Shown: positions 35,332 through 44,347 of the stretch, piece by piece | Position numbering within the stretch: position 1 is the stretch's first letter | Layout: each line of letters opens with the position of its first letter | NCBI RefSeq assembly: GCF_030347395.1 | Contig: NZ_CP128170.1 | Span: 2,542,001-2,606,000, forward strand | Origin: Microbacterium sp. ET2 | GTDB taxonomy: Bacteria > Actinomycetota > Actinomycetes > Actinomycetales > Microbacteriaceae | DNA length: 64,000 nt | Direction of reading: 5' to 3' | Program-made: the position numbers and the translations under genes | Notes under the pieces: generated by a model | What the model was told of the DNA's origin: nothing | The model's database searches: none | The model's input: only the letters and a program-made list of their open reading frames with translations

Positions 35332-36495
35332 TCAGGTTCCGTCCGGTCGCTCGGGCGAGGGAAGGGCGACGCGGATGCGCCAGCCGCTGAATCCGCGGGG
35401 CCCCGCATCGAGGGTGCCGCCGTACACCGCGACCCGCTCGCGCATGCCGATCAGGCCGCGACCGCCGGTGTCGCTCGCCCCTGTCGCGCTGTCCGCCCGG
35501 CGGGATGCGTCACCGTCGTCGACCACCTCGACCCTCACCTCACCGTCGGCCTGCTCGATCGTGACATCCACGTGTCGCGCCGACGGCGCATGGCGGAGGA
35601 CGTTGGTGAGGGCCTCCTGCACGATCCGGTAGACGGTCAGCTGCAGATTGGGGTCGGCGATCGCCGCGCCCGCGGTCTTGAGCGTCACCGGCAATCCTGC
35701 GGCGCGGAATCCCTCGAGCAGCTCGGGCATCGCCGATGTTCCGGGCTGCGGTGCTCGCCCGTCGACGGTTTCGGTGCCCGGCTCGGTGAGCACACCGAGC
35801 ATGCGGCGCATCTCGAGGAGCGCGTCGCGTCCGGCATCAGCGACCAGTCGCATCCCCTCGGCGGCCCGCCCCGGATCTCGGCCGGCCGTTGCCGCGCTCC
35901 CCTCAGCGAGGGTCACCATCACCGTCAGGCTGTGTGAGACGACGTCGTGCATCTCGCGGGCGATCCGCGCGCGTTCGACCGCTGTCGCCAGCTGAGCCTG
36001 CCGGTCGCGCTCGCGGGCGAGGTCGCCCACCCGGGCGATGAGCGCCTCGAGATAGCGGCGACGATTGCCCACGGTGACGCCGATGAGGGTGCCGAGGAGC
36101 GCGGTGACGACCGCTTCGGCCATGGCGAAGGGGAAGAACGCCGATTCCCCCAAGAGCGGGCTCGGTTGGAGGAGGGATGCCACGAACGCGGCCGCCCCGC
36201 CGACCCCGGCCGAGATGGCGAAGCCGATCCAGGCGGAGCGGGTGGAGCGGTAGACGGCGAGTGCGTACAGGCCGATGGCGATGGCGAAGACGTTGACCGC
36301 TTCCAGCGGGTAGACCAGCAGCGTGGTCACCCACGCCGCAGCGACGAGCACCCAGGGCCTGCTCCGCCGCCAGACGATCATGATGGCCGCGGTCGCAGCG
36401 ACGAGGAGGACGCGCGCGATCGTCACCCACAGGGGCACCGGTCCGACGGGCGCGGCGAGCACCAGCGACCCGAGGACGGGAATGAGGTAGACCAC
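35332..36495 (-). CDS. NarL-type sensor histidine kinase (N-terminus probably extends to 36626 with a frameshift)
   Basis: The protein has 387 residues from an internal GTG. It has membrane helices in the N-terminal half, HisKA_3 with the phospho-His in IAREMHDVVSHSLTVMV, an N-box RIVQEALTNVLRHA and a G-box GGRGLIGMRERV. The GTG sits in the middle of the first membrane helix. The in-frame upstream sequence (VIRRFWARHPRLVDALVAV) is clearly native but lacks a start. An ATG at 36626 in another frame would join it if one base were added near 36571-36575. It is part of a minus-strand operon with an ABC exporter. Confidence 0.82.
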   Translation of the reverse strand: MVYLIPVLGSLVLAAPVGPVPLWVTIARVLLVAATAAIMIVWRRSRPWVLVAAAWVTTLLVYPLEAVNVFAIAIGLYALAVYRSTRSAWIGFAISAGVGGAAAFVASLLQPSPLLGESAFFPFAMAEAVVTALLGTLIGVTVGNRRRYLEALIARVGDLARERDRQAQLATAVERARIAREMHDVVSHSLTVMVTLAEGSAATAGRDPGRAAEGMRLVADAGRDALLEMRRMLGVLTEPGTETVDGRAPQPGTSAMPELLEGFRAAGLPVTLKTAGAAIADPNLQLTVYRIVQEALTNVLRHAPSARHVDVTIEQADGEVRVEVVDDGDASRRADSATGASDTGGRGLIGMRERVAVYGGTLDAGPRGFSGWRIRVALPSPERPDGT

Positions 36496-36636
36496 GGCGA
36501 CGAGCGCGTCGACCAGTCGCGGATGCCGGGCCCAGAACCGTCGGATGACGCCGGGTGGTCGGGGCAGGCGCAGCTCTCCCCGGCCGCCGTGACCGGACGG
36601 TCGGGGGAGAGCTGAGCGGACGCCATGGCGTCGACG

Positions 36637-37482
36637 TTACGCGTCGCGGGTGCGCAGCAGGATGGCCGCCGCTGCGGTGGGGACCGCGACCCAGAGGCCG
36701 GTGACCAGCAGGTTCAGCCACATCCCGAGTGCCTCGCCTTCCGGTGCGAGGGCGGCGGAGGTGTAGATCCCCGTGCCGGCGGAGGAGAGCAGGTACGGGA
36801 CGGCGTCGCGCGCCCAGTCCGCCGGCACGAGGCCGAGGATCGTGGGAAGGATCAGCAGAACCCCCACGACCACCGCGATCCCGCCGGCGCTGCTGCGGAT
36901 GAGCGTGCCGACCGCGAGGGCGAACAGCGAAACCATCGCGAGGTAGAGCGCGGCGCCGAGAAGCGGCCAGAAGATGCCCGGGTCGGTGATGGGTGCGGCG
37001 ATATCGTCCTGCGAGAGCAGGAGGGATGCCACGAGATACCCGGCGACGTTCGCCACCAGCCCCACGGCGAACGTGAGGGTGAACAGCACGATGCCCTTCG
37101 CCGCGAGCGCGGAGATCCGGCCGGGCACCGCCAGGAAGGTCGATCGGACCATGCCGGTGGTGTACTCGCCACTGATCACCAGGACACCGAGGATGCCTGC
37201 GATGAGCTGACCGAAGGCGACGCCCGCCACGGCGGCCCCGACGATGGTCTGCACCGGGTCCGCCCCGGGCGCTTCGGCCGCCACGCCCTCGGGGATGTTG
37301 AGCAGGGCGACGGCGACGAGGGCGGAGAGTCCGACCGAGATCGCGATGAGGAGTGCGTACGACCAGACGGTCGAGCGCAGGCTGCGCAGCTTGATCCATT
37401 CGGCGCGAAGGGTGCCGGGGAAGGTGAGGCGTGCGTCGCCGAGGTCGTCGGTTCGGGAGTCGAGTATCGTCGTGGTGGTCAT
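36637..37482 (-). CDS. ABC-2 type transporter permease
   Basis: The protein has 281 residues and about six membrane helices (SYALLIAISVGLSALVAVAL, GVAFGQLIAGILGVLVISGE, GIVLFTLTFAVGLVANVAGY and others). LRAEWIKLRSLRSTVW at the N-terminus is typical of ABC-2 permeases paired with a kinase-regulator system. The start overlaps the stop of the ATPase gene (ATGA). The stop is 10 bp from the probable true start of the kinase gene. Confidence 0.88.
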   Translation of the reverse strand: MTTTTILDSRTDDLGDARLTFPGTLRAEWIKLRSLRSTVWSYALLIAISVGLSALVAVALLNIPEGVAAEAPGADPVQTIVGAAVAGVAFGQLIAGILGVLVISGEYTTGMVRSTFLAVPGRISALAAKGIVLFTLTFAVGLVANVAGYLVASLLLSQDDIAAPITDPGIFWPLLGAALYLAMVSLFALAVGTLIRSSAGGIAVVVGVLLILPTILGLVPADWARDAVPYLLSSAGTGIYTSAALAPEGEALGMWLNLLVTGLWVAVPTAAAAILLRTRDA

Positions 37483-38390
37483 CGGACCGCCTCCGTTCGG
37501 TATTCCACCGCATCCGCGGTGAGGTCCATGTATGCCTCCTCGAGCGACGCGCTGAGGGGGGTCAGTTCGTGGATGACCAGGCCATGCTGGGCGGCCAGAT
37601 CGCCCACGGCCGGGGCTTCCACCCCGGTGATCTCGAGCAGACCGGCCTCGGCCCCGGTGATCGTGACGTCGGGAGCTGCCACGAGCTCCGCGAGGCGGCT
37701 CGCCTGGGGCGAACGGACTCGCACCCGCGGGCCGGTGCCGCCGGCGATGATGTCGGCGACCGGTGCGTCGGCGATGATCTTGCCCTTGCCGAGCACGATG
37801 AGGTGGTCGGCGGTCAGCGCCATCTCGCTCATCAGGTGCGAGGAGAGGAACACCGTCCGCCCCTCGGCGGCGAGGTGCTTCACGAGCCGGCGCACCCAGA
37901 GGACGCCCTCGGGGTCGAGGCCGTTCACCGGCTCGTCGAGGATGATCGTCGCGGGGTCGCCGAGGAGCGCCGCCGCGATGCCGAGGCGTTGCCCCATTCC
38001 GAGGGAGAAACCCCCGACGCGGCGGCGGGCGACGGATTCGAGTCCGGTCAGCTCGATGACCTCCCGCACGCGCTTCGCGCCGATCCGGTGGGTGGCCGCC
38101 ATGGCGCGGAGGTGGTTCTCGGCGGTGCGTCCACTGTGGACGGCCTTGGCGTCGAGGAGGGCTCCGACTTCGCGGAGCGGGGCGCGGTGCCCCGCATACG
38201 GGCGACCGTTGACCGTGACCGATCCGGCGGTCGGGCGATCGAGGCCGACGATCATGCGCATCGTGGTGGACTTGCCGGCGCCGTTCGGACCGAGGAACCC
38301 CGTGACCTGGCCGGCGTGGACGGTGAAGTCCACGGTGTCGACGGCGGTTTTGGCGCCGTATCTCTTCGTGAGGCCTTCTGCACTGATCAT
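37479..38390 (-). CDS. ABC transporter ATP-binding protein (drug/lantibiotic exporter type)
   Basis: The protein has 303 residues. Walker A is GPNGAGKSTTMRMI, the signature FSLGMGQRLGIAAAL is a common variant of LSGG, and Walker B is IILDEPVNGLDPEG. The ATG at 38390 begins MISAEGLTKRYGAKTAVDT. It is the first gene of the operon ATPase-permease-kinase-regulator, a layout known for antibiotic-sensing export systems (bacitracin/lantibiotic type). The substrate is unknown. Confidence 0.9.
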   Translation of the reverse strand: MISAEGLTKRYGAKTAVDTVDFTVHAGQVTGFLGPNGAGKSTTMRMIVGLDRPTAGSVTVNGRPYAGHRAPLREVGALLDAKAVHSGRTAENHLRAMAATHRIGAKRVREVIELTGLESVARRRVGGFSLGMGQRLGIAAALLGDPATIILDEPVNGLDPEGVLWVRRLVKHLAAEGRTVFLSSHLMSEMALTADHLIVLGKGKIIADAPVADIIAGGTGPRVRVRSPQASRLAELVAAPDVTITGAEAGLLEITGVEAPAVGDLAAQHGLVIHELTPLSASLEEAYMDLTADAVEYRTEAVR

Positions 38391-38509
38391 GCGCTTCACG
38401 CTACGGACGACGTCGCGCCGCCACATCCATCCGCAGCATGAATCGAGACGGGATGGGGTCCTCCCGTGGTACCGGTCGGGTGACGCGACACCCGACCGCG
38501 GGGCGCGCG

Positions 38510-39712
38510 TCAGAGAAGCGCGGAGACGACCTGGTCGGTCACCAGGTCGTAGAGCTGGCCGGCGGGGACCGGGACCAATCGCTCGCCCGTGGTGGCGCCG
38601 GACTCCGCCGTCCGGCGCCACCACCGGTTCTCGCCGATCCTGACGAGGGGGATGAGGCCGCTGCGCATCCGCAGGTCGACGCCCACCCACGGCTGCTGCC
38701 ACGCGAAGGCGAGATGTCGCCCAGCGCCGTCGGGCACGGGCTCGGCCGGGTCGGCGATCCGGCGTGCGATCGATCCCGCGGGGAGAACCGGCGCATGCGC
38801 GTCGACACTCAGCGTGCTCGGACCGGCGCCGAGCCACCCGAGCACCAGCGCGGCGGTGCGATCGAACGTCGAGCTGAACACGGTGACCGGGGCGGCGCCC
38901 AGGCTTGAGGCGTCACCGCCGGGCGCGGGCGTCGACGCGGCGAAGAGCACGGATTGCGCTCCGCGCCATCCGGTCAACGTGCCACCGTCCGACCGCTCGA
39001 TCGAGACGATCGTCGCGTCGGGGCGCGCCCAGTGCTCCACCGTCCACGCGCCCAGATCGGTGAGCCGCCCACGCTCGGTCGCGAACCCGGCGCCCACGAG
39101 GGCGCGGCCTTCCGCAGAGGCGCGGTCGGCGCGTGACAGCCGACCGCTCGGCCGCGCGGAAGCGAGGACGTCGAGCGCGGGCCGAGGGACGACGGGCCCG
39201 TTCACCGTCAGCTTCTGCGGACGACGCTCCGTGGCCACATCCGCATCCGACGATTCCGGCAGGCGGTCACCGGATGCCGGAAACTCCACGTGGGCGCCGA
39301 TGCTGTCGAACAGCGCGCGAAGCGTCGGCGTCTGCCACGGCGCGGCGCTCGTGGACAGGTGGACGTGATGTGTGCCGGTGGCCCACACGTACTTCCGCAC
39401 GTCGACCTGGCCGGCGTCTCCGGCGGGGTAGGTGAAAAGCAGGCGACGCCCCTGAAGAGCCGGCGGCCAGAGGTCGAACGCTCCGACCAGTGCGCCCGGG
39501 TGCTGGTCGAGAGCCGCCGCGAGGGCCGCTTCGCCCGCACGCTCCACCGGCTCGCTCGACGGCACCGAGGTGACGACGACGTTCGCGCGGAATCCGTCGT
39601 CGCCCCCGGGCGCGACGAGCACGGCATCCGCGCCATCGACCGTCTCGGAGGTCCAGTCCGCAGGCACGCGGAGGCGGGCGTGCGGGGTGTCGATCAGCTG
39701 GTCGACCGTCAT
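38510..39712 (-). CDS. Two-part protein: LpqN/PsbP-like N-terminus and EspG-like C-terminus
   Basis: The protein has 400 residues and no signal peptide. Residues about 1-150 (TPHARLRVPADWTSETVDGA, HHVHLSTSAAPWQTPTLRAL) look like an LpqN/PsbP-type alpha/beta fold. Residues about 170-400 (ALVGAGFATERGRLTDLGAW, TVFSSTFDRTAALVLGWLGA) have the pattern of EspG-type chaperones of ESX secretion. The ATG at 39712 overlaps the stop of the upstream gene (ATGA). Both domain assignments are from pattern only and need profile searches. Confidence 0.5.
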   Translation of the reverse strand: MTVDQLIDTPHARLRVPADWTSETVDGADAVLVAPGGDDGFRANVVVTSVPSSEPVERAGEAALAAALDQHPGALVGAFDLWPPALQGRRLLFTYPAGDAGQVDVRKYVWATGTHHVHLSTSAAPWQTPTLRALFDSIGAHVEFPASGDRLPESSDADVATERRPQKLTVNGPVVPRPALDVLASARPSGRLSRADRASAEGRALVGAGFATERGRLTDLGAWTVEHWARPDATIVSIERSDGGTLTGWRGAQSVLFAASTPAPGGDASSLGAAPVTVFSSTFDRTAALVLGWLGAGPSTLSVDAHAPVLPAGSIARRIADPAEPVPDGAGRHLAFAWQQPWVGVDLRMRSGLIPLVRIGENRWWRRTAESGATTGERLVPVPAGQLYDLVTDQVVSALL

Positions 39713-40185
39713 GCCTTTCGGCGCCCTCTCCGCCGTGTGCCGGCCTCGCGGAACCACCGGGGTGTGAGGGCGCGGGGGAACCAGAACAGCGACAGCAGGG
39801 TGGTGCCCAGGAAGGCGAAGACGACGACAGCGCCGACCCGCTGCGCGGCGAGGGGCAGGGCGTCGCCGAGCGCGGTGAGGATCGCGAACAGACCCATCCC
39901 GATGCCGAGGAAGAGGATGCCGAAGCCGATCGCGTAGAAGATGACCGCACCGGCGGTGTCGGTCACCTCGACCACACGGCGGCGGAGCGCCGCAAGGGAG
40001 ACCAGGAACGGGTCGGCGGCGAGGTTCGTCAGTGCCTGCGCGGTGCGCGGCGCGCGGGCTGCGGCGGCGATCGCGTCGGCGTACCGGTCGGAGGTGGTCG
40101 TGGCTGCGTTGTCGAGGGTGGCGGTCTCGGCCCGGGCATCAGAGATGACGGCGCGGGCCGCGGGGGGATCGATGGACCACGTCAC
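39709..40185 (-). CDS. WXG-like (DUF6507-type) membrane protein
   Basis: The protein has 158 residues. The N-terminal 75 residues (MTWSIDPPAARAVISDARAE...) are helical and begin like DUF6507/ESAT-6-type proteins. Two membrane helices follow (AVIFYAIGFGILFLGIGMGL and VGAVVVFAFLGTTLLSLFWF). The tail is basic (GTRRRGRRKA). GTG start at 40185. It is co-translated with the EspG-like gene. No other ESX component is present in the window. Confidence 0.55.
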   Translation of the reverse strand: MTWSIDPPAARAVISDARAETATLDNAATTTSDRYADAIAAAARAPRTAQALTNLAADPFLVSLAALRRRVVEVTDTAGAVIFYAIGFGILFLGIGMGLFAILTALGDALPLAAQRVGAVVVFAFLGTTLLSLFWFPRALTPRWFREAGTRRRGRRKA

Positions 40186-40325
40186 CCTTCGAGTCTAAGC
40201 AGGGCCGCGGGCGCTCACGATGTCGCGCAGGAATGCGTGGACAGGTCGCTGATCAGGGACATCTGCCCCTGTCGGTGAGGGTCTGCCGACTGGAAGAGTC
40301 GTTCCAGGCACACCACAGGAGTCCG

Positions 40326-42275
40326 ATGGTCTCGTCCCGCATGCGCGTCCGCGATCCCGCGCGGACAGCGGCGAGCCTCGCCGTGATCTGGATCCTCGCC
40401 GCGGTGACGCCGGCGGTCGTGGCGCTCTTCGTCGCGTTGGCCACCGAGACCGATCCCGCACGGGCGGTGCGTCTCGTGGTGACGGCGATCGTGTACGCCG
40501 TTGTCGCGGCAGTGTCGACGAGGCTCGCGCGGCCCGACGTCGCGGCGGTCACCGGCGCCCTTGCGGTGACCAGCGGCATCCTCGCGCTGCTCGTCGTTCT
40601 TTCCAACGCCCGCGCCGATGGGTTTGCCGCGTCGCTGCTGCCGACGATCACTCTCGTGTCGCGCGTGCCCGAGGTCGCCGCGCTCGCGTTGCTTCCGTGG
40701 CTCGTCGCGAGCGCGCCGACGCGGGGGAGGCGGCCCGGCCTCATCCTCGGCCTCGCAGCCGTCGGGGTCGCGGTGGTCGTTTCGACCACTGCGCTTCTCG
40801 CACCCGTGCCGCTGTGGCTTCACCTGCTACCCCTCATCCTCGCGATCGTGAGTTTCGCCCTGGGGGCTGCAACGCTCTGGCGACGCTGGCGGGCTGCGGG
40901 GCCACGTCAACGCACCGCCAGCACCTGGTTCGCGTTCGGCGCGGTGCTGCTCATCGCCAGCTACATCCGCGTGATCGTTCCGCTGCCGGTGCCCCTCGCA
41001 CCTCTGGCCGACGCCGCGTTCGCCCTCGCGCAAGGGTTCCTCCCCCTCGGAATTCTGCTCGCGATCGCCACCGGACGCGCTGACGTCCTGCCGTCGCCGC
41101 GCTTGATCGAACAGCTGGCGGCGGCGCAGTCGCTCGCGTTCGGCGTGAGCGCCTATCTCGCCGTGACCTCGGCGGGAACCCTGCTGAGCCTCGGCCCCGC
41201 CCTCACGGGCGCCCTTTCTGCGGCCGCGCTCGCGTTCGTCCTCGGTGGCACGCTCCGCGCCGCGCGAGCGCGCCTGACGCAGGTGCTCGCCGACATCGTT
41301 CCCGATGCCCGCAGCGTTCTCGCCCGGCTGGCCGACCGGCTCACCGAACGCCCGGCACACCTCGACGCCCGCATCGCGAGCGCAGCGATGGTCGCGTCCT
41401 CCCTGCGGGAGACGTGGCGGGTTGACGCCGTGGAGATCCGAATGACCGATGCGGATGCGGGCGGCGGCGCCGACCTCGATGTCGTGTCCGCCGGCGAGCC
41501 CGGCCCGTTCCGACGGGACGTGCCGCTTCAGGTGGGTGGCGTGGAGATCGGCGTCTTGTCCGTGTCGCATCGTTCGCTCGAACACCTCGACCGTACGGTC
41601 GGGCCCGTACTCGCCCAGATCGCAGGTTTCCTCGCTGTGGCTGTGCAGCTCGCGCGGGTGAACGAAGAGGCCGTTCAGACGCGTCGACGCGCGCAGGGAG
41701 TGCGGCGCGAGGAGAGACATCGCCTGGCCGTCGAACTGCACGATGAACTGGCCCCCACGCTGGCCGGACTGGTCTACGCGATGGTGGCCACGGACGCGGT
41801 TCTCGCCACACCGGGGCCCGGGGGGCGCGACGCCCTTGCGCTTCTGCGCCAGCATGCGGTGCGAGCAACGGAGGTCGTTCGTTCGGCCGCTCGCTCGCTC
41901 CTCCCCACCGCGCTGGACCAGGGCGACCTGGCGGGCGCTCTCGACGAACTCGCCGCGCGCACGGGCGCGGACACCGCACTGGCGGTGAATGTGCGCGCTC
42001 CTCGGGTCGACCTCCTCGAGCCCGATCTTCAGCTGGCGCTGTACCTGCTCGTCTCCGACGTCGTGTCACACGCTGTGCGGAACGGCGCCTCGGGGCACGC
42101 GGCGATCGAGATCGGCATCGGCGACGCGGTCGTGTCAGAGCGTCATGCGGCCACCGTACGCATCAGCCTGCCCGACGGGATAGATGCGGCATCCTCGCTC
42201 TTCGTCCGCCGTGTGCGCGAACTCGGTGGCACGGCCGTCGGTGACAGCCCGTTGGAGGCGGTGATCCCTCGATGA
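40326..42275 (+). CDS. Histidine kinase-like protein with a degenerate ATPase domain
   Basis: The protein has 649 residues. Eight to nine membrane helices fill the first 300 residues. A linker/GAF-like region follows, then HisKA_3 with ERHRLAVELHDELAPTLAGL (phospho-His present). The N-box position reads LVSDVVSHAVRNG and lacks the usual Asn. No DDGxGF or GxGLxxM motif can be found before the end, so ATP binding is doubtful. The ATG at 40326 is preceded by CAGGAG. It overlaps the start of an intact kinase (ATGA), suggesting a heterodimer. Confidence 0.8.
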   Translation: MVSSRMRVRDPARTAASLAVIWILAAVTPAVVALFVALATETDPARAVRLVVTAIVYAVVAAVSTRLARPDVAAVTGALAVTSGILALLVVLSNARADGFAASLLPTITLVSRVPEVAALALLPWLVASAPTRGRRPGLILGLAAVGVAVVVSTTALLAPVPLWLHLLPLILAIVSFALGAATLWRRWRAAGPRQRTASTWFAFGAVLLIASYIRVIVPLPVPLAPLADAAFALAQGFLPLGILLAIATGRADVLPSPRLIEQLAAAQSLAFGVSAYLAVTSAGTLLSLGPALTGALSAAALAFVLGGTLRAARARLTQVLADIVPDARSVLARLADRLTERPAHLDARIASAAMVASSLRETWRVDAVEIRMTDADAGGGADLDVVSAGEPGPFRRDVPLQVGGVEIGVLSVSHRSLEHLDRTVGPVLAQIAGFLAVAVQLARVNEEAVQTRRRAQGVRREERHRLAVELHDELAPTLAGLVYAMVATDAVLATPGPGGRDALALLRQHAVRATEVVRSAARSLLPTALDQGDLAGALDELAARTGADTALAVNVRAPRVDLLEPDLQLALYLLVSDVVSHAVRNGASGHAAIEIGIGDAVVSERHAATVRISLPDGIDAASSLFVRRVRELGGTAVGDSPLEAVIPR

Positions 42276-44347
42276 CCACGGCGGCGCGGCGGGCCGTCGC
42301 GATCGTGGTATGGGTGACGTCGTGGGCCTTCGCAGTGGCAGCCCTCATCATCGGGGCGGTCGCGGACCTTCCTCCGGACCCACTCCCCGGGGTGTTCCTC
42401 TCCCAGGCGCCCGAGGAGATGAAAGCGCGGTTCGGCGACATCGGGGTGACGGTCGCCCTGCTGTACGGACCGGTCGCGGCGCTGATCCTCTTCCGGCGAC
42501 CCCATCCCGTCGGGATCATCCTGGCCGTCCACGCCGTCGGTTCGGGGGTTACGGCCTTCGGGGTTGAATACGGGCTTCTGGGTGCCGAGACCGGGGGTCT
42601 GCCGCTGTGGGGCCTCGCCGTCTACGCGGCCGGATGGGGGTTCGTCCCCGGCACCTTTCTGACTGCCGTCGTCCCACTGCTCGTGACGCGCACGCCCCTG
42701 CCCCGGTGGCAACGAATGGTCGTCGCGCTCGGCGTCGCGGCCGCGCTCGCCGCGTTTTGGGTGAGCCTCACCCAGGCCGGGACAGGAAGTCCCGTCAATC
42801 CGCTCGCGATCGCGAACGGGGCCTACCAGGCGGCCATTCCCTCGGTCTACGAGGTCGCCGCCCTGTGCGCCGTGGGGATGTCGGTGCTTTCGGCGGGAGT
42901 TCTCGTGAGCCGTTGGTCGCGCTCGCGCGGCCGGGCGCGCATCGATCTGTCATGGCTCACTGTCGGATTCATCGTCGTCACGCTGTCCTACATCGTGCTG
43001 ATCCTGCCGGCGGGCATCGGCGTGCCCGGATGGGTGATCGAGGTCGGTATCGTCGCTCCGATCCTCGGCCAGGTGCTCATGTCTGCGGGAATCGTGGTGA
43101 TGATCCTCGGGCAGCGGCTCGCCGGAGTGGAGGTGGCGATCAGCCGCATCCTGCTCTGGCTGCTCTTGAGTGTGACCGGAGTGGCCCTGTACTTCGCCGT
43201 CGTGGTGACCGTTCCCCTGATCTTCCCGACGAGCGGAACGGTGCTGCTCGTCGTCCCCCTCGTCGTCGCCCTCGCCGTACTGCCGCTGCGCGCCTGGCTT
43301 CAGCGCCGGGTCGATCTGCTCGTCTACGGCGATGGGGCCGACGCCACGCAGGTACTCGCGCGGCTCGGCGCACAGATCGGTGGTCTCACCCCGGGACCCC
43401 GCGGGCTCGCCAGTCTCGCCGAGACGATCCGTCGGGTGCTGCGCCTTGCTCGCGTCGAGATCCGCGCAGGTGACATCGCCGCTATGGTCGGGGAAGGGGG
43501 CGCACGGTCGGTGGTCGTTCCGCTCCCGGGTGGCCTCGGCCAAATGGTTGCGGCGCCGCCGGTCGGGCAGCGCCTGGATCGTCGCACACTCACGGTGCTC
43601 ACCGATATCGCGGGCCTCGTCGCCACCGTGGTGCGACTTTCGGAGTCGTACGTGGTGCTCGACACAGCGAGAGCCGACGTGCAGAAGCGCCGCGCTGAGG
43701 AGCGACGAGCCCTGCGCCGACAACTGCACGATGGGCTCGGACCGGCCCTGGCCGGCGTCAGCTACGGTCTCGCGGCGGTGGAGAATCTCATGGCCACCGA
43801 CCGTTCGGCGGCGCGCGCACTGCTCGGCGAGCTCGCCGACGAAGTACGGGATCGACTTCGTGACGTGCGTGATCTCGCCGGCGAGGTCGGCGAGACGCCT
43901 TCCGAACCAGATGATCTCGCGCCGGCATTGCGGCGGCTGTCGCGGCGCCTCGGAGACGGATTGTCGGTGCGGATCGACGTGACCGGGGTGGAGCTGCTCG
44001 ATGCCGCTCGAGCGGAGGCGCTCCACCTCATCGCGGCGGAAGCGCTCACCAACGTCGCGCGGCACGCGCGCGCACGCACTGCAGAGGTGCGGATCGCCGT
44101 TGACGGCGAGATCACCCTCTGCATCCAGGACGACGGCGGCGGATTCGCCGTCACCGCCACCGCCGGGGTCGGCCTGGCGTCCATGCGCGAGCGGGTCGCC
44201 GCGTTCGGCGGTCGGTTCGACATCACCTCGTCACCGAAGGGAACGACGGTGAGCGTGACGATGCCTTCCCATGGCCCTTCGTGGGCAGTGGACTCTGGCG
44301 GGTGGGACGGGCGGGGCGCGAGAATCGACGCTGAGGCGGCGCGATGA
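42272..44347 (+). CDS. Sensor histidine kinase (NarL/LiaS-type), membrane-bound
   Basis: The protein has 691 residues. About nine membrane helices are followed by a GAF-like segment and HisKA_3 (ERRALRRQLHDGLGPALAGV, phospho-His). The HATPase domain is complete: LIAAEALTNVARHARARTAEV (N-box, 21 residues in the protein, shown in part), IQDDGGGFAV and GLASMRERVAAFGG. The start overlaps the degenerate kinase and the stop overlaps the response regulator, so three signalling proteins are coupled. The signal is unknown. Confidence 0.88.
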   Translation: MTTAARRAVAIVVWVTSWAFAVAALIIGAVADLPPDPLPGVFLSQAPEEMKARFGDIGVTVALLYGPVAALILFRRPHPVGIILAVHAVGSGVTAFGVEYGLLGAETGGLPLWGLAVYAAGWGFVPGTFLTAVVPLLVTRTPLPRWQRMVVALGVAAALAAFWVSLTQAGTGSPVNPLAIANGAYQAAIPSVYEVAALCAVGMSVLSAGVLVSRWSRSRGRARIDLSWLTVGFIVVTLSYIVLILPAGIGVPGWVIEVGIVAPILGQVLMSAGIVVMILGQRLAGVEVAISRILLWLLLSVTGVALYFAVVVTVPLIFPTSGTVLLVVPLVVALAVLPLRAWLQRRVDLLVYGDGADATQVLARLGAQIGGLTPGPRGLASLAETIRRVLRLARVEIRAGDIAAMVGEGGARSVVVPLPGGLGQMVAAPPVGQRLDRRTLTVLTDIAGLVATVVRLSESYVVLDTARADVQKRRAEERRALRRQLHDGLGPALAGVSYGLAAVENLMATDRSAARALLGELADEVRDRLRDVRDLAGEVGETPSEPDDLAPALRRLSRRLGDGLSVRIDVTGVELLDAARAEALHLIAAEALTNVARHARARTAEVRIAVDGEITLCIQDDGGGFAVTATAGVGLASMRERVAAFGGRFDITSSPKGTTVSVTMPSHGPSWAVDSGGWDGRGARIDAEAAR

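Noticed and set aside
38510..40185. Complete ESX (type VII) secretion locus
   Set aside because: No ATPase, protease or core membrane component is encoded nearby.
40186..40325. N-terminal extension of the first tandem kinase from 40233
   Set aside because: The translated extension is not membrane-like, and the ATG at 40326 has a good ribosome binding site (CAGGAG).
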